Origin: Isochrysis galbana
Taxonomy: Eukaryota; Haptophyta; Isochrysidales; Isochrysidaceae
Direction of reading: 5' to 3'
Length of the DNA: 64,000 bases
Assembly (NCBI GenBank): GCA_018136815.1
Contig: CM030931.1
Location: 62,001 to 126,000 of the forward strand
Below the pieces are notes generated by a model that worked only from the letters and a program-made list of their open reading frames with translations, had not been told where the DNA came from and ran no database searches. The first letter of the stretch is position 1. Every line of letters begins with the position of its first letter. Position numbers and translations under genes: made by a program. Below, one piece after another: positions 31,201 to 39,326 of the stretch.

Positions 31201-32316
31201 CGTTGGATTGAAGCTGAGCCTTGCAACGGTAACCCCTCGTCCGCGAAATGTCTAGACGTCTTCATGCGTCTCATCGTATCTCGTTATGGAGTCCCTCGCC
31301 AACTTCGAACCGACGCCGGCTCGAATCTTTGCTCTCGATTAGTGGACCTAATTCTCAAAGCGACCGGCACGGACTTGAGCACTACTGAAGCCTATCGCCA
31401 CGAAGGCGTAGGGCTAGTGGAAAGAGCTCAACAAACTCTCCTCACGATGACTCGAGTCTCCAATGAAGGCGGCGCCCATTGGGTCGATCACCTTCCGTTT
31501 CTTCTCATGTCTATGCGAGCGACCGCCGGTCGCGTCGTACCCAAGTCACCCGCGGCTATCTTGTTTGGTCGGGAGCTTCGTCTTCCAGCTCAACTTGCTG
31601 ACCCTGCTCCTGTTCTCGAGTTGCTTCCATCTAGGCCTCCGTCCGATGCCGTCATTTACGCCACCGAGCTCAATAAGAAGCTTCTCGAGTCGTGGCGTTC
31701 CGCCCTCGAAAGTACTCAAGAAGCCCAACGCGAATCGATGCGCTCCGCCTCTCAAAAGTCTAAACTCGGTGTTACCTTCAAACAAGGAGACAGAGTTTGT
31801 CGTCGAATCCCTGGCCACGCCAACAAACTTCAATACCTCTACTCCGGTCCTTACCGAGTAGAAGAAGCCATCTCGGCTACTCGCTACCGTCTACGCGATC
31901 TCGAAAATCGTCAAGTCAAGGATGAAGTTCACATTTCCAATCTTCGTCCGTACTTTACCGTCACCGATTCGTCTCCGCTCGCTGGAGATGAGTATTTGGT
32001 CGAAGAGTTACTCGATCGCAAGGGCGATGGAGTTTCATTCAAGTATCTCGTCAAATGGCGCGGCTATCCTCGTTCTGAAGCTACTTGGGAGTCTCGAATT
32101 GAGTTGCTTCGGCGTTGTGCTGATCTAGTTGAGTCGTACGACACCACTTTCGACCGCCGTCCGGTTCAACCCCAAGCTCACTCCGCTGTAGACTCCTCTT
32201 CAAGTCCAAGCTCAAGTTCCCAATCCAATCAAGTTATTCCACGTCGAATTCAAGAGACAAGTCGTACTCCTCCTGATCTGCCTTCGAGTCGTACTCGTTC
32301 TCGTTCACAATCGTAG
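27853..32316 (+). CDS. pol: pol C-terminal half of copy C: protease, RT, RNase H, integrase, chromodomain
   Basis: The open frame is 1487 codons. Its first codon is GTG inside the duplication, so it has no natural start; it is the continuation of the 24339 frame. Domains: protease DTG at residues 60-62; RT with FCVDYRDVN near 477 and YLDD near 582; RNase H TDGASKLGIAG near 747; integrase zinc module with HDHLGHPG near 1022 and CHECTLGK; catalytic triad D (YCDIL) near 1087, D (RTDAGSN) near 1152 and E (LVERAQ) near 1188, in DD35E spacing; chromodomain EYLVEELLDRKGDG...KYLVKWRGY at about 1380-1430. The chromodomain would steer integration to marked chromatin, as known for chromoviruses. All catalytic residues checked are present. 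Confidence 0.95.
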   Translation: MDFSFVIRRPESVVDTLPSAYPRHCLYVRDLMVCRSGEAAGKEGVILADSALTVNSTLADTGAGPSVVTTSLLSSLPNDACVERLPQAVVTPLHGPDGLPLITRGKARIVFSVGGFLFRHTFMVIEGNPMLLLGNDFLATHAASIQLASDSAEGSISLGAPSTVASLEVDGSPSPDAPPIFRVSTSPIAVVPISMTCAQVCPTSANPITTDFFRGPQAAENDNQLVSEPLFNTADEFAAKAPASCGSEYLLYTHEPITIPAYHRATFHVRIPLALREHEDCAMLVDRLPTRETIDSSPLVIPQVERPKSDHTIAVTVANTDPKPLHLPSFHPVASLQVRFKIHAGTYHRVGDNNSPDVIESLNEDQRKLLEAAKIDPEGRLSMPQREQVRRLLARRIAAFAIDPTNPNHTHVMEVELPLNPGAEAHRHAPSRVGREGEKIIEDEVCKMESAGIIRKSNSSWASRVVLVTKKDGSVRFCVDYRDVNSKLRLEDSPLPLTVEAIDRLSSGQGNLDSLFLCTLDLASGFWGIPIKESDKHITAFTTHRGKYEFNYLPFGVQSGPSYMCRLMDAVLGGLAWEICMPYLDDVGAWSTGVGDSLQAREESSFQQMLHRLDLVLERLIWAGLTCKMSKCVFFATSAEYLGHVVSREGLRMDPKKVEAVSKIDPTQINSIEAVRSFLGLCSYYRRFIRRFAIRAAPLTALTRKGCDVPVESQTEACRQAIEDLKQAICEEPVLAPPRDDRPFLVKTDGASKLGIAGVLAQKDDEGRERVVAYYGRSLSPAERHWTVTEIELLAALESIRNWRPYLWGRHFTLVVDHSALRWLHTMKDQVTGGPASRLMRWVLKLAEYRFDVVHKPGVTHWDADGLSRLVALEPDHDPLHLEESDVHSFDSSEIHDIVAAAVTSSTLTARRQQASDRLARQASESSESITSSYLDVGVPHADELRQALSTDDLASSILSEVESILPKASSSIDSSSSSKKSSRFLLRDGLLYYRSSEAEEAPLRLYIPESLRDTYLRAYHDHLGHPGATRMSTLLRTRVYWPGLSASVSEYVRECHECTLGKPLPRPLAHPSGLSIGSYPFDVVYCDILSMAPTHDFVSGRSGFDKLIVFVDSLSRWIEAEPCNGNPSSAKCLDVFMRLIVSRYGVPRQLRTDAGSNLCSRLVDLILKATGTDLSTTEAYRHEGVGLVERAQQTLLTMTRVSNEGGAHWVDHLPFLLMSMRATAGRVVPKSPAAILFGRELRLPAQLADPAPVLELLPSRPPSDAVIYATELNKKLLESWRSALESTQEAQRESMRSASQKSKLGVTFKQGDRVCRRIPGHANKLQYLYSGPYRVEEAISATRYRLRDLENRQVKDEVHISNLRPYFTVTDSSPLAGDEYLVEELLDRKGDGVSFKYLVKWRGYPRSEATWESRIELLRRCADLVESYDTTFDRRPVQPQAHSAVDSSSSPSSSSQSNQVIPRRIQETSRTPPDLPSSRTRSRSQS

Positions 32317-32561
32317 CGCTAAGTCGACCGGAAGTGGATGATTAGCGTCGCGTCAGCGCCTGACCCAGCGCAACTGCCCGAGCAAAACTCCTGTAAAAGG
32401 GAGAACGTGGTAGGACGTGGCGTACGAAATCGGGGGCCGCCGCGCTAAGCTGCCGATTTTGTGCTCGCTTTGGATCCATGGGTTAATCCTCCTCCTCTAG
32501 TCTCTCGTCTCGTATGGTTAAATGAACTCTCTTGGCTCGACATCGGGAGACGTCTCGATTT

Positions 32562-32572
32562 AAGTCGGGGGG
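32562..32572 (+). promoter_or_regulatory. Polypurine tract before the 3' LTR
   Basis: AAGTCGGGGGG ends exactly where the 3' LTR begins, the position of the plus-strand primer in LTR retrotransposons. The preceding ctcgacatcgggagacgtct block is shared with the second-family fragment at 18585. Confidence 0.75.
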
Positions 32573-33980
32573 TGTTGTATTCCTGCCCATCTGAAGGCTG
32601 TAGGCATGAATATTCGTGTAAGGTACGCGCTCACAATTACAATTGAACAGTTCCCCGTGTTGCCACTGACGCACAAGACACACAGATTCGGATTCCCCAT
32701 GGTCTCAAGTCCAGGTTTGCAGATTTTGGTCTCGAAATTTGCGATTCGAATTTTGTTTTTGCTGTTACTATAATTGTTGGCTCGTTTAAGGTAATAAACC
32801 GGCATGACTTCGACTTCTCGTTCTGCAGTCGCTCTGCGAGACTCTCTCTCTCTCTCTCTCTCTCTCCGTCCGCCTCTCCTCGGCCGACGGCAAGAAGATT
32901 CGTCCAAAACATTCTCCGGTCCCAAGATATCTCGTGGGGGGTCTCTCCGCGCTCCGCGAGGGAAAGGACGCGATCTCGCTCCGAGATCACCCTCGCGCCC
33001 TCCCACGCTGCCCCGCCGTGCCCTCGGTCCCTCGCCCCCCCGCGGCAGGTTCTTCCTCTCGGCGTGCCATCCGTCGCCTCCGGCCGTTATATTATTCCCC
33101 CCCCCGCGCGAGGTTCTTCTCCTCCGCGCGCGTTCGTTTCCTCCGGCCGTCGTTCGTTCCCCCCCCGCGCGCGCTGTTTCCCCCCCCTCGCTTCGATTCC
33201 TCTCGCGGTTCCTTCGATGATTGCCTCCATCTCGTCCGTTCTTCTTCGCGATCCTCGCGGAGGGGGCACCGACGTTTAATGTTAGTTTCGTCGCGGTTTC
33301 GATGAAAGAAAGGAAGAACGAATGGCACGCGCCTCGCGTCTCGCGTCTTGTTTCGTCGCCCCTTGCTCGTTGCTTGTCTAGAAGGTCTCTCCGCACATCG
33401 CCTTCTTCCCCCGGCGCGATTTTGGATCTCTCCTCGACCCTCCGCGTTGGCTTCAGCGGACGAGTTCCACTTTAACGATAGTTCGAACCCTTCGGTGGCG
33501 TAGTTATGCGCTCTCTTTCCGTATATCTTCGCGCATGACGAGCGATCGCGACTTCAGCCTTCGCCGCGCGGGGAGGGGTTTGTTTATCGTATGATTCCGG
33601 AGTGTTTACGTTAGTTTTCTGAGCCCAAGGACTTTGGTTTTTGGTTTCTGTGAGTGTTTTTGTAGCAACTTCGTCGAGTCCACCGTGTTCCCAAGCGAGT
33701 CCCCCCGAGTTCCCGAGTCTATACCCGAGTCAACGAGTCAATACCAGCCAAGCACGCGCCTGAGCCACCCCAGTCGCCTGCCACCACCTCCCACAAGCCT
33801 CCTTCCACACTTCCGCGCCCACCGTGCTCCGTGCGTGCGTCGTGCGTCGTGCGTCGATCACCATGCCCGTAGTCACCCCCGAGGAAAGCTCCATGACTCC
33901 CCACAAGAACCGCGTTCCGCGCTAGCTGCCGGCGCGCCCTCGCAGGCAATCTCCAAGAGTGAGATCAGCCTGCTCTGACA
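32573..33980 (+). repeat. 3' LTR of copy C
   Basis: It is 1408 bp and matches the 5' LTR from TGTTGTATTCC to CTCTGACA, with a few differences, mostly in base runs. Confidence 0.95.
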
Positions 33981-34206
33981 TCCTCCGCGCGCCGGTTCGT
34001 TTCCTCCGGCCGTCGTTCGTTCCCCCCCCCCGCGCACTGTTCCCCCCCTCGCTTCGTTCCTCTCACGATTCCTTCGATGATTGCCTCCATCTCGTCCGTT
34101 CTTCTTCGCGATTCTCGCGGAGGGGGCACCGACGTTTAACGTTAGTTTCGCCGCGTTTTCGGTGAAAGAAAGGAAGAACGAATGGCACGCGCCCCGCGTC
34201 TCGCGT
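33981..34206 (+). repeat. Internal LTR fragment abutting the 3' LTR
   Basis: It matches LTR positions from about the tcctccgcgcgcggttcg block to gcgtcttgtttcgtcg, with more changes than the adjoining LTR. Direct adjacency suggests insertion of copy C into an older LTR, or recombination between LTRs. Confidence 0.85.
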
Positions 34207-34576
34207 CTTGTTTCGTCGCGAGAAGGGGGGGTGAAGAAGGGTTGGGTGGCACAGGGGAGGGCGGGAGAGAAGGGGAAGGAATGCAATGCTCAAGCCCCCT
34301 CTTTATTGGCAATTTGCGTGAGCTGATCGTAATTAAATACCCTCTATCGAAACGCCTGAATGATATGTATGCCCTTATGAACTTGCCGTATTGGTCATCA
34401 TCAAGCTTATTCACGAATTTTTCGTACAGCTCATTCTCCTTGTTGTTCTTCAGAGCTCGATCAATTTCGTACCGCCACGTCCCGTTGTCGGATGCCGTGC
34501 TCGTAAGGATATTCTTGATATCGTTCGGATTTAGTACTGTTGAGTAATTTATGTCAACATCGCTAGTGCTGGACAT
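34142..34576 (-). CDS. Unknown small protein with an IKNILTSTASD block; family 1 of 2
   Basis: The ORF starts MSSTSDVDINYSTVLN with an ATG next to the gap. Only about the first 88 residues (34576 to about 34310) look like natural protein: NPNDIKNILTSTASD, then a Lys/Asn/Asp-rich helical part ending YISFRRFDRGYLIT. The rest is Pro/Ser-rich translation of retroelement DNA. A related ORF lies at 48859-49104 on the same strand, sharing the block at protein and DNA level. I recognise no family. It may be an exon of a longer gene that continues into the gap. Confidence 0.45.
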   Translation of the reverse strand: MSSTSDVDINYSTVLNPNDIKNILTSTASDNGTWRYEIDRALKNNKENELYEKFVNKLDDDQYGKFIRAYISFRRFDRGYLITISSRKLPIKRGLEHCIPSPSLPPSPVPPNPSSPPLLATKQDARRGARAIRSSFLSPKTRRN

Positions 34577-34580
34577 GTTT

Positions 34581-34680
34581 NNNNNNNNNNNNNNNNNNNN
34601 NNNNNNNNNNNNNNNNNNNNNNNNNNNNNNNNNNNNNNNNNNNNNNNNNNNNNNNNNNNNNNNNNNNNNNNNNNNNNNNN
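34581..34680. other. Scaffold gap, 100 N
   Basis: Exactly 100 N, directly before a GA microsatellite that probably blocked assembly. Confidence 0.99.
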
Positions 34681-34874
34681 GAGAGAGAGAGGGGAGAGAG
34701 AGAGAGAGAGGGGGGGGGGGGGGGGAGGAGAGAGGAGAGAGGAAGAGGAGAGGAGAGAGGGGAGGGAGAGAGGAGGAGAGAGAGGAGGAGGGAGGGAGGG
34801 AGAGAGAGAGAGAGAGGGGAGGGGAGAGAGAGGGAGAGAGAGAGAGGAGAGGAGGGAGGGAGAGGAGAGAGAAA

Positions 34875-34962
<88 letters not shown>

Positions 34963-35013
34963 AGAGAGAGAGAGAGAGAGAGGAGGCAGAGAGAGGCAGA
35001 GAGAGAGAGAGAG
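34681..35013 (+). repeat. GA-rich microsatellite
   Basis: Nearly pure GA/GGA purine tract, including a run of 15 or so G near 34711. The 'proteins' predicted across it are artefacts. Confidence 0.97.
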
Positions 35014-35015
35014 CC

Positions 35016-35502
35016 TAGTTGCTCCATCAGCCTAATATTAGGTCCTGATATCATGATATAAGGTCCACCACCCCTGATACCTGATATTAGGTCATCCATT
35101 TATAAGTATAACTTTCAAAGGAAAAAGAATAGTTCGCACTATCCGGCTAGAGTCGGGAGATCGCCTAGTCACGACGACGACATCACATATACAGGCGGCG
35201 CCCAGGACAAGGAGAAGGAGGTAGGTAGGGTGAGGAAAGCTCCCGGGCCCCCCTTTCATAATCACCACCCTAGAAAAACTAGCAGCCCAGACGCCCAGAT
35301 ACCAGATACGCAGTGCAGGAAGGAGGTCTCTGTACTAAAACTAAATAACACCATTAGACCATTAGCCATTAGATCTCATTACTATTATTACACTACCATA
35401 TTATAACATTAGTAACCCGATATGAGGACCTGATATTAGGTCCTGATATGAGGTGTAAGGTCGCCGAGACCTGACGACCTGACACCTGCTGACGGAGCAA
35501 CT
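35016..35502. mobile_element. Putative MITE, about 490 bp, with hAT-like terminal sequence
   Basis: Inverted ends TAGTTGCTCCATCAG (35016) and CTGACGGAGCAACT (ending 35502) match with a few changes. Inside each end are palindrome-rich modules built on CCTGATAT(T/C)AGG. The right-hand module (35391-35495) matches the sequence just after the hAT transposase ORF (44645-44777) and a third copy at 53761. No clean 8-bp target duplication is visible, because the flanks are GA repeats. Confidence 0.5.
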
Positions 35503-35504
35503 GG

Positions 35505-35600
35505 GAGAGAGAGAGGCAAAGAGAGAGAGAGAGGCAGAGAGAGAGAGAGAGAGAGAGGCAGAGAGGGGGGGGGGGGCAGAGAGAAGAGAGGGAGGTTATG
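35505..35600 (+). repeat. GA microsatellite
   Basis: GA-rich tract with gaggcaga interruptions and a G run near 35566, similar to the tract at 34681. Confidence 0.95.
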
Positions 35601-35605
35601 AGGTT

Positions 35606-36180
35606 ATGCTGTTAAAATAAAAAACGGAATCATCGTAGAAATAATTTAAATCAATTAAATAGAAATAGAATATTTTTATGAAAATATACTTTTCAATTAA
35701 TTATTCGAATAATAATAAATCAAAAACGGAGTGAGCTAATTAAATATAATTTATTATATTTATATTATTTTTTTACGAAAATATACTTTTCAATGAATTC
35801 TTCGAATAATAATCAAAAACGGAATTAGTGTATGGAGTATGGATAATTTTAATTAATTAATTACAATTTATTATAATTTTTTCGAAAATACACTTCTCAA
35901 CGAATTATTCAAATTAAAGTTTAGTGAAGTAATAGTAATAAAATCATTATTTAGTGACAATAATCAATAAATTTGATCCTTAAAAATGTTGACTTAAAAT
36001 TATAATTTGATCGTAATTATAATTATCTTAGTAAACCTTAGTTTTTTAAAAATGAAGACTTGTAGTCATAGTCATAGCGTCGTTTGAATAAACACATAAC
36101 TGTAAATTTTATTTTTATTTGGTTTTTTGTGATTTTTATTTATTTTAAATATTCTTAAATCTTAATATTTTACTTGACGA
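35606..36180. other. AT-rich island with degenerate tandem repeats
   Basis: This is strikingly A/T-rich in an otherwise GC-rich window. A block gaaaatatacttttcaat followed by gaataataat...caaaaacgga recurs about 35679, 35773 and, more diverged, 35882. No ORF of note. It could be organellar, viral or a decayed element. Confidence 0.85.
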
Positions 36181-36233
36181 GTAGCTCGGTCGGGAAGATT
36201 TGGTTGGCATCGCTCTGTTAGGTCGGGGGCGAC

Positions 36234-38099
36234 TCAGCAACGGCGACCGATGCGAGAGTCCCCGCGCGGGTTCGGGGGCGAGCATGGACGAGCGCCCATC
36301 GTGCCATTCGCGACGGCTACCGCTTTTGGCGCCGCGGCCACGCTTGTCGCGGCGAGCCTTCCGCCGTTTCCGCGAGGACGTCGAAGAATCACTCGAATCC
36401 GATTCGCTGGTTGTCGACCGATCAGAAGAGCACGGCTCCGACGAGTCCTCCGAGGTCGAGGACGAGCTTGAGGAGTAGTGGCGCCGGCGGCGGCGCTCCT
36501 TCTTAGCCTTATGGGCCTTCTTTCTTTCTGGAGGGGCTGGTGCCGGCGGCAGAGGCGGCGGGGGTTAGGTCCCTCCCGTATTCTCGAGTGGAGTACCCGG
36601 GGGGTAGCGGGCAGGCTCCTGGCGGCCATTGGCCGACGGTGGGGCCCTTTCGCGCTCGACGGCCATAGCTATCGCGGATAGCTGTTGCGAGAATTGCTCG
36701 GCCATGGCTTTCATCAGCTCCATGTAGTGCTGCTCCACGGGACTGGGCGCCGACAGCTCCGTCGGAACTGACGGCGGTGCGAAGGTATGGCCCGGTGCGG
36801 AATGGCGATGAGGGTTGGGAATTGTGATCCCGGGCGCATCTTCTGCCAGGACGCGAGGGCGTGGGGCGGTCGGGACCGCGGCGACACGATCGAGGGTGGC
36901 TCGGTAGGGCTCGTAGGCCCCCTCCGAGTCCGATGGCAACGGTGGGGCGGCCTCATCCGCCTCCGAGGGGGAAGGATATGCCTCAACAGCCTCTTCCATG
37001 CAGATTTCAGTGAGAGCGGGCTCATGCCCGCTCTCCCCAGCATCGGAGGGCGATGGGGGTGGTGATGGAGGCGCGGCGCCGGCCCCGAATGGGTGAAAGA
37101 CGGCAGTAGCCGCGAGCTCGGCCTCTGAGGAGGCGCGGTCTTCGGGAGTGGTGGTGGGCAGAGCGGGCAGGAGGCCCGCTTCTGCAGGAGGAGGGGCCTT
37201 GGGCCCCTTTGGTGGGCCCGGCGCGGGACGCGTCGACTTTGATTCTTCACCTGACGGATCCGAGGTTACCACTGCCTCGGATGGGAACGGAGGGAACGGA
37301 AGGGAAGCGGCGAGAGGCGCGGCGGAAGTTGGGGAGTGGCCAATGACGGGCTGGACCACCTCCTCAGCAGAGAAAGGCGGGAGGACGGGCCTGGGCGAGG
37401 GCGAGCGCGACGACGGAGCGGACATGGCTGGGCGGATCGGGATGGATAGGCTGGGGCTGAGGGATTGGAGAGGTTTGGTATTGAGGTAGTGTTGAGAACG
37501 AGGGACGAGAACGGGGACGAGAACGAGGACGAGAGCGACGAACGAAGAACGACAGCCGACAGACGGCTAGAGGCCGATGGACCGACGAGATGACACTACA
37601 CTCACATCAACACTCTCCACACTAACGTATCCCTATCACGGAACGCACAGGAACCCGCTGGCAGATCGAACAAGGAAGAGAATGCCGACAAGAGAGCGAC
37701 GGGGCGACGGACGATCCGACGGGGCGACAGTTACGCACAGGAATAAGGAGGGAATCTTTCGAAAACCCTTAAGTGATTTGATGAAGACCGAAGTAAAATA
37801 GCGCCACGATATAATCCAACGGCCAACACCTGAGGGGGAATCAGGGTCACACATGGGGCGGTTCCTTGCACCGGCGATACCTGACCGCGCGACTTAGCCT
37901 AAAACGCGAGGAGCACGCAAGGAGGTAAGCCAGGTGGGGGGCAAGCAGGCGACAAAGGAGGCGATAAAGGAGGCGAGGGCAACAAGGGCGAATGGACGAA
38001 TGTAGGACACTACGACGGTGACTCGTGGCTAGCCTGCAAGGAGGGAACAAAGAAACGCAAACAACTTCTAAAACAAAAAGGTCGATCGCGGATGCGACA
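36234..38099 (-). mobile_element. Second-family retroelement fragment (5' region plus gag-like ORF)
   Basis: It starts TGTCGCATCCGCGATCGAC at 38099 (minus), the same start as the copy at 62261 and close to that at 58896. About 670 bases of leader or LTR follow, sharing a TAGTGTGGAGxATGTT-like block upstream of the ORF with the 62-kb copy, then the gag-like ORF and basic/Ser-rich coding remains to 36234. The 3' part is replaced by the AT-rich island. LTR versus non-LTR class is unresolved. Confidence 0.6.
36565..37425 (-). CDS. gag/ORF1-like protein of second retroelement family
   Basis: This ORF has 286 codons from ATG. The N-terminus MSAPSSRSPSPRP is shared with the ORF at 61380-61574 and loosely with the one at 41654. 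The body is Pro/Ala/Glu-rich and disordered. Near residue 235 a helical block (QHYMELMKAMAEQFSQQL) may oligomerise. The frame stops at 36565, but downstream sequence in another frame encodes a KAKKERRRRR basic stretch and a long Ser/Asp-rich run, suggesting a frameshift in a longer protein. It is probably a nucleic-acid-packaging protein, by analogy with other retroelement first ORFs. Confidence 0.5.
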   Translation of the reverse strand: MSAPSSRSPSPRPVLPPFSAEEVVQPVIGHSPTSAAPLAASLPFPPFPSEAVVTSDPSGEESKSTRPAPGPPKGPKAPPPAEAGLLPALPTTTPEDRASSEAELAATAVFHPFGAGAAPPSPPPSPSDAGESGHEPALTEICMEEAVEAYPSPSEADEAAPPLPSDSEGAYEPYRATLDRVAAVPTAPRPRVLAEDAPGITIPNPHRHSAPGHTFAPPSVPTELSAPSPVEQHYMELMKAMAEQFSQQLSAIAMAVERERAPPSANGRQEPARYPPGTPLENTGGT

Positions 38100-38690
38100 T
38101 TAATGGTCAGCCCTAGCCTTGCTGGGGAGCTATGACCGATACACGGAGAGAAGACAAAAGACGGTCATGGAACATTTGATGACATCGAGAGAAAGTAAGA
38201 GAAGAGGCGGTATACCAATCGATGAGACCTTGATTGAGGCTTAAAATAACCCGCAGGTTAGAAGTAAAAGTCTGTCATCGTATGGAGCGCATTCCCAAAG
38301 CCCCCCACGGCCCAACAGCATCAGGCGCGCCCACATAACTTTCGACTCCACGCTTGGCTACCCAGGTGAAGGACCGGTGTCGGTCGTCACGTACAACATC
38401 AACGGCACCATATGTGTATCTAGCACTGTATCTGGCAGTATCTGAGATACGTATCTGGGAGTTGACCCACATACAGCCGTATCTACCGTGGGGGGCCGAT
38501 GGTCCGTATCTCCCATGTAGGGTTGGTTGGGAGGGCTGAGAACCACCCTATATACCTCTGGGTTTTTTCTTCTTTCTTCCACTCTTCTTTCTTCCTTCCT
38601 CTGTTCTTCTTACTTTTTACTATTTTTTCTTTACTGTTTACTGTTACTTCTTTTTGCTTCTGACTTATGAGACATTGCGAATGCGACAGC
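38100..38690. other. Gene-free stretch with repeated GTATCT motif
   Basis: No gene supported. Between 38410 and 38515 the hexamer GTATCT or its complement occurs about seven times, some as near-palindromes such as gtatctgagatac. Confidence 0.5.
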
Positions 38691-39020
38691 GCCTCCAGGA
38701 CGATCGCTCCGGAAACGGAGCGGACATTTGTCGCCCGGGTTTCCGCACCTGATCACGGCGGCCCGATACGGCGACAGCACAGGGGCCTTCCCTGACCCAC
38801 TTTCCACTTTATACGTTCCTTCCCTAGGACGATCGCTCCGGAAACGGGAAACGGAGCGGACATTCGTCTCGCTCGCGAATCGAACGGGCCGCCCGGGTTT
38901 CGGCAACTCGATCACGGCGGCCCGATACGACGTGCCTTCCCTGCCCCACTTTACATACTGCTTTTGGAGCAGGGAAACAGGACAAGAACCACTCCGGAAA
39001 TGGAGCGGACATGCTCGTCT
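38691..39020 (+). repeat. Tandem repeat with CGCTCCGGAAACGGAGCG palindrome
   Basis: Two units of about 130-150 bp (from 38699 and from 38830) share cgatcgctccggaaacg, a cgggtttc...atcacggcggcccgatac block and a ccttccct...cccacttt block. A third, partial unit begins near 38990 with actccggaaatggagcgg. Each carries the inverted repeat CGCTCCG/CGGAGCG. They lie 300-600 bp upstream of the secreted protein gene. Confidence 0.75.
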
Positions 39021-39326
39021 CGCGCATCGAGGTTGTTTTCCAGCGGCCCGATCCGACTGTCTGCGGCCGCCTGACATCTATCGAGAATCGAAGACACCCC
39101 TTTCGGCCGGTGAGTGAAGTTTCCGTCGTGGTGTTGCTCCTACTACTATATGTGTTCGAGAAGGATTGGAAAGAAAGGTGTTGTGATGATTGACAGAAGA
39201 TGGTGCGCTAGCACGAGAGAGAGAGAGAGAGAAGAGAGGGAAGTGAGAGAACGACGGACCCTTGCCAGTCGCTCCCTACCAGAGACTCAACCTCGCCTTG
39301 CTCCCCATCCCTCCACGCGCCTACAA

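Larger units (their letters stand above)
19712..33980 (+). mobile_element. Chromodomain Ty3/gypsy retrotransposon, copy C (near complete)
   Basis: Two nearly identical LTRs (19712-21123 and 32573-33980) flank gag, a small Cys/His ORF, and pol carrying a methyltransferase-like domain, protease, RT, RNase H, integrase and chromodomain. A polypurine tract precedes the 3' LTR. The protease-RT-RNase H-integrase order and C-terminal chromodomain place it among Ty3/gypsy chromoviruses. The LTRs differ mainly in base-run lengths, which implies a recent insertion. Target-site duplications cannot be checked, because a gap lies on the left and another LTR fragment on the right. A 340-bp duplication splits pol. 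Confidence 0.95.

Noticed and set aside
34551..35099. Glu/Arg- and Ser/Leu-repeat ORFs
   Set aside because: Both strands of a GA microsatellite.
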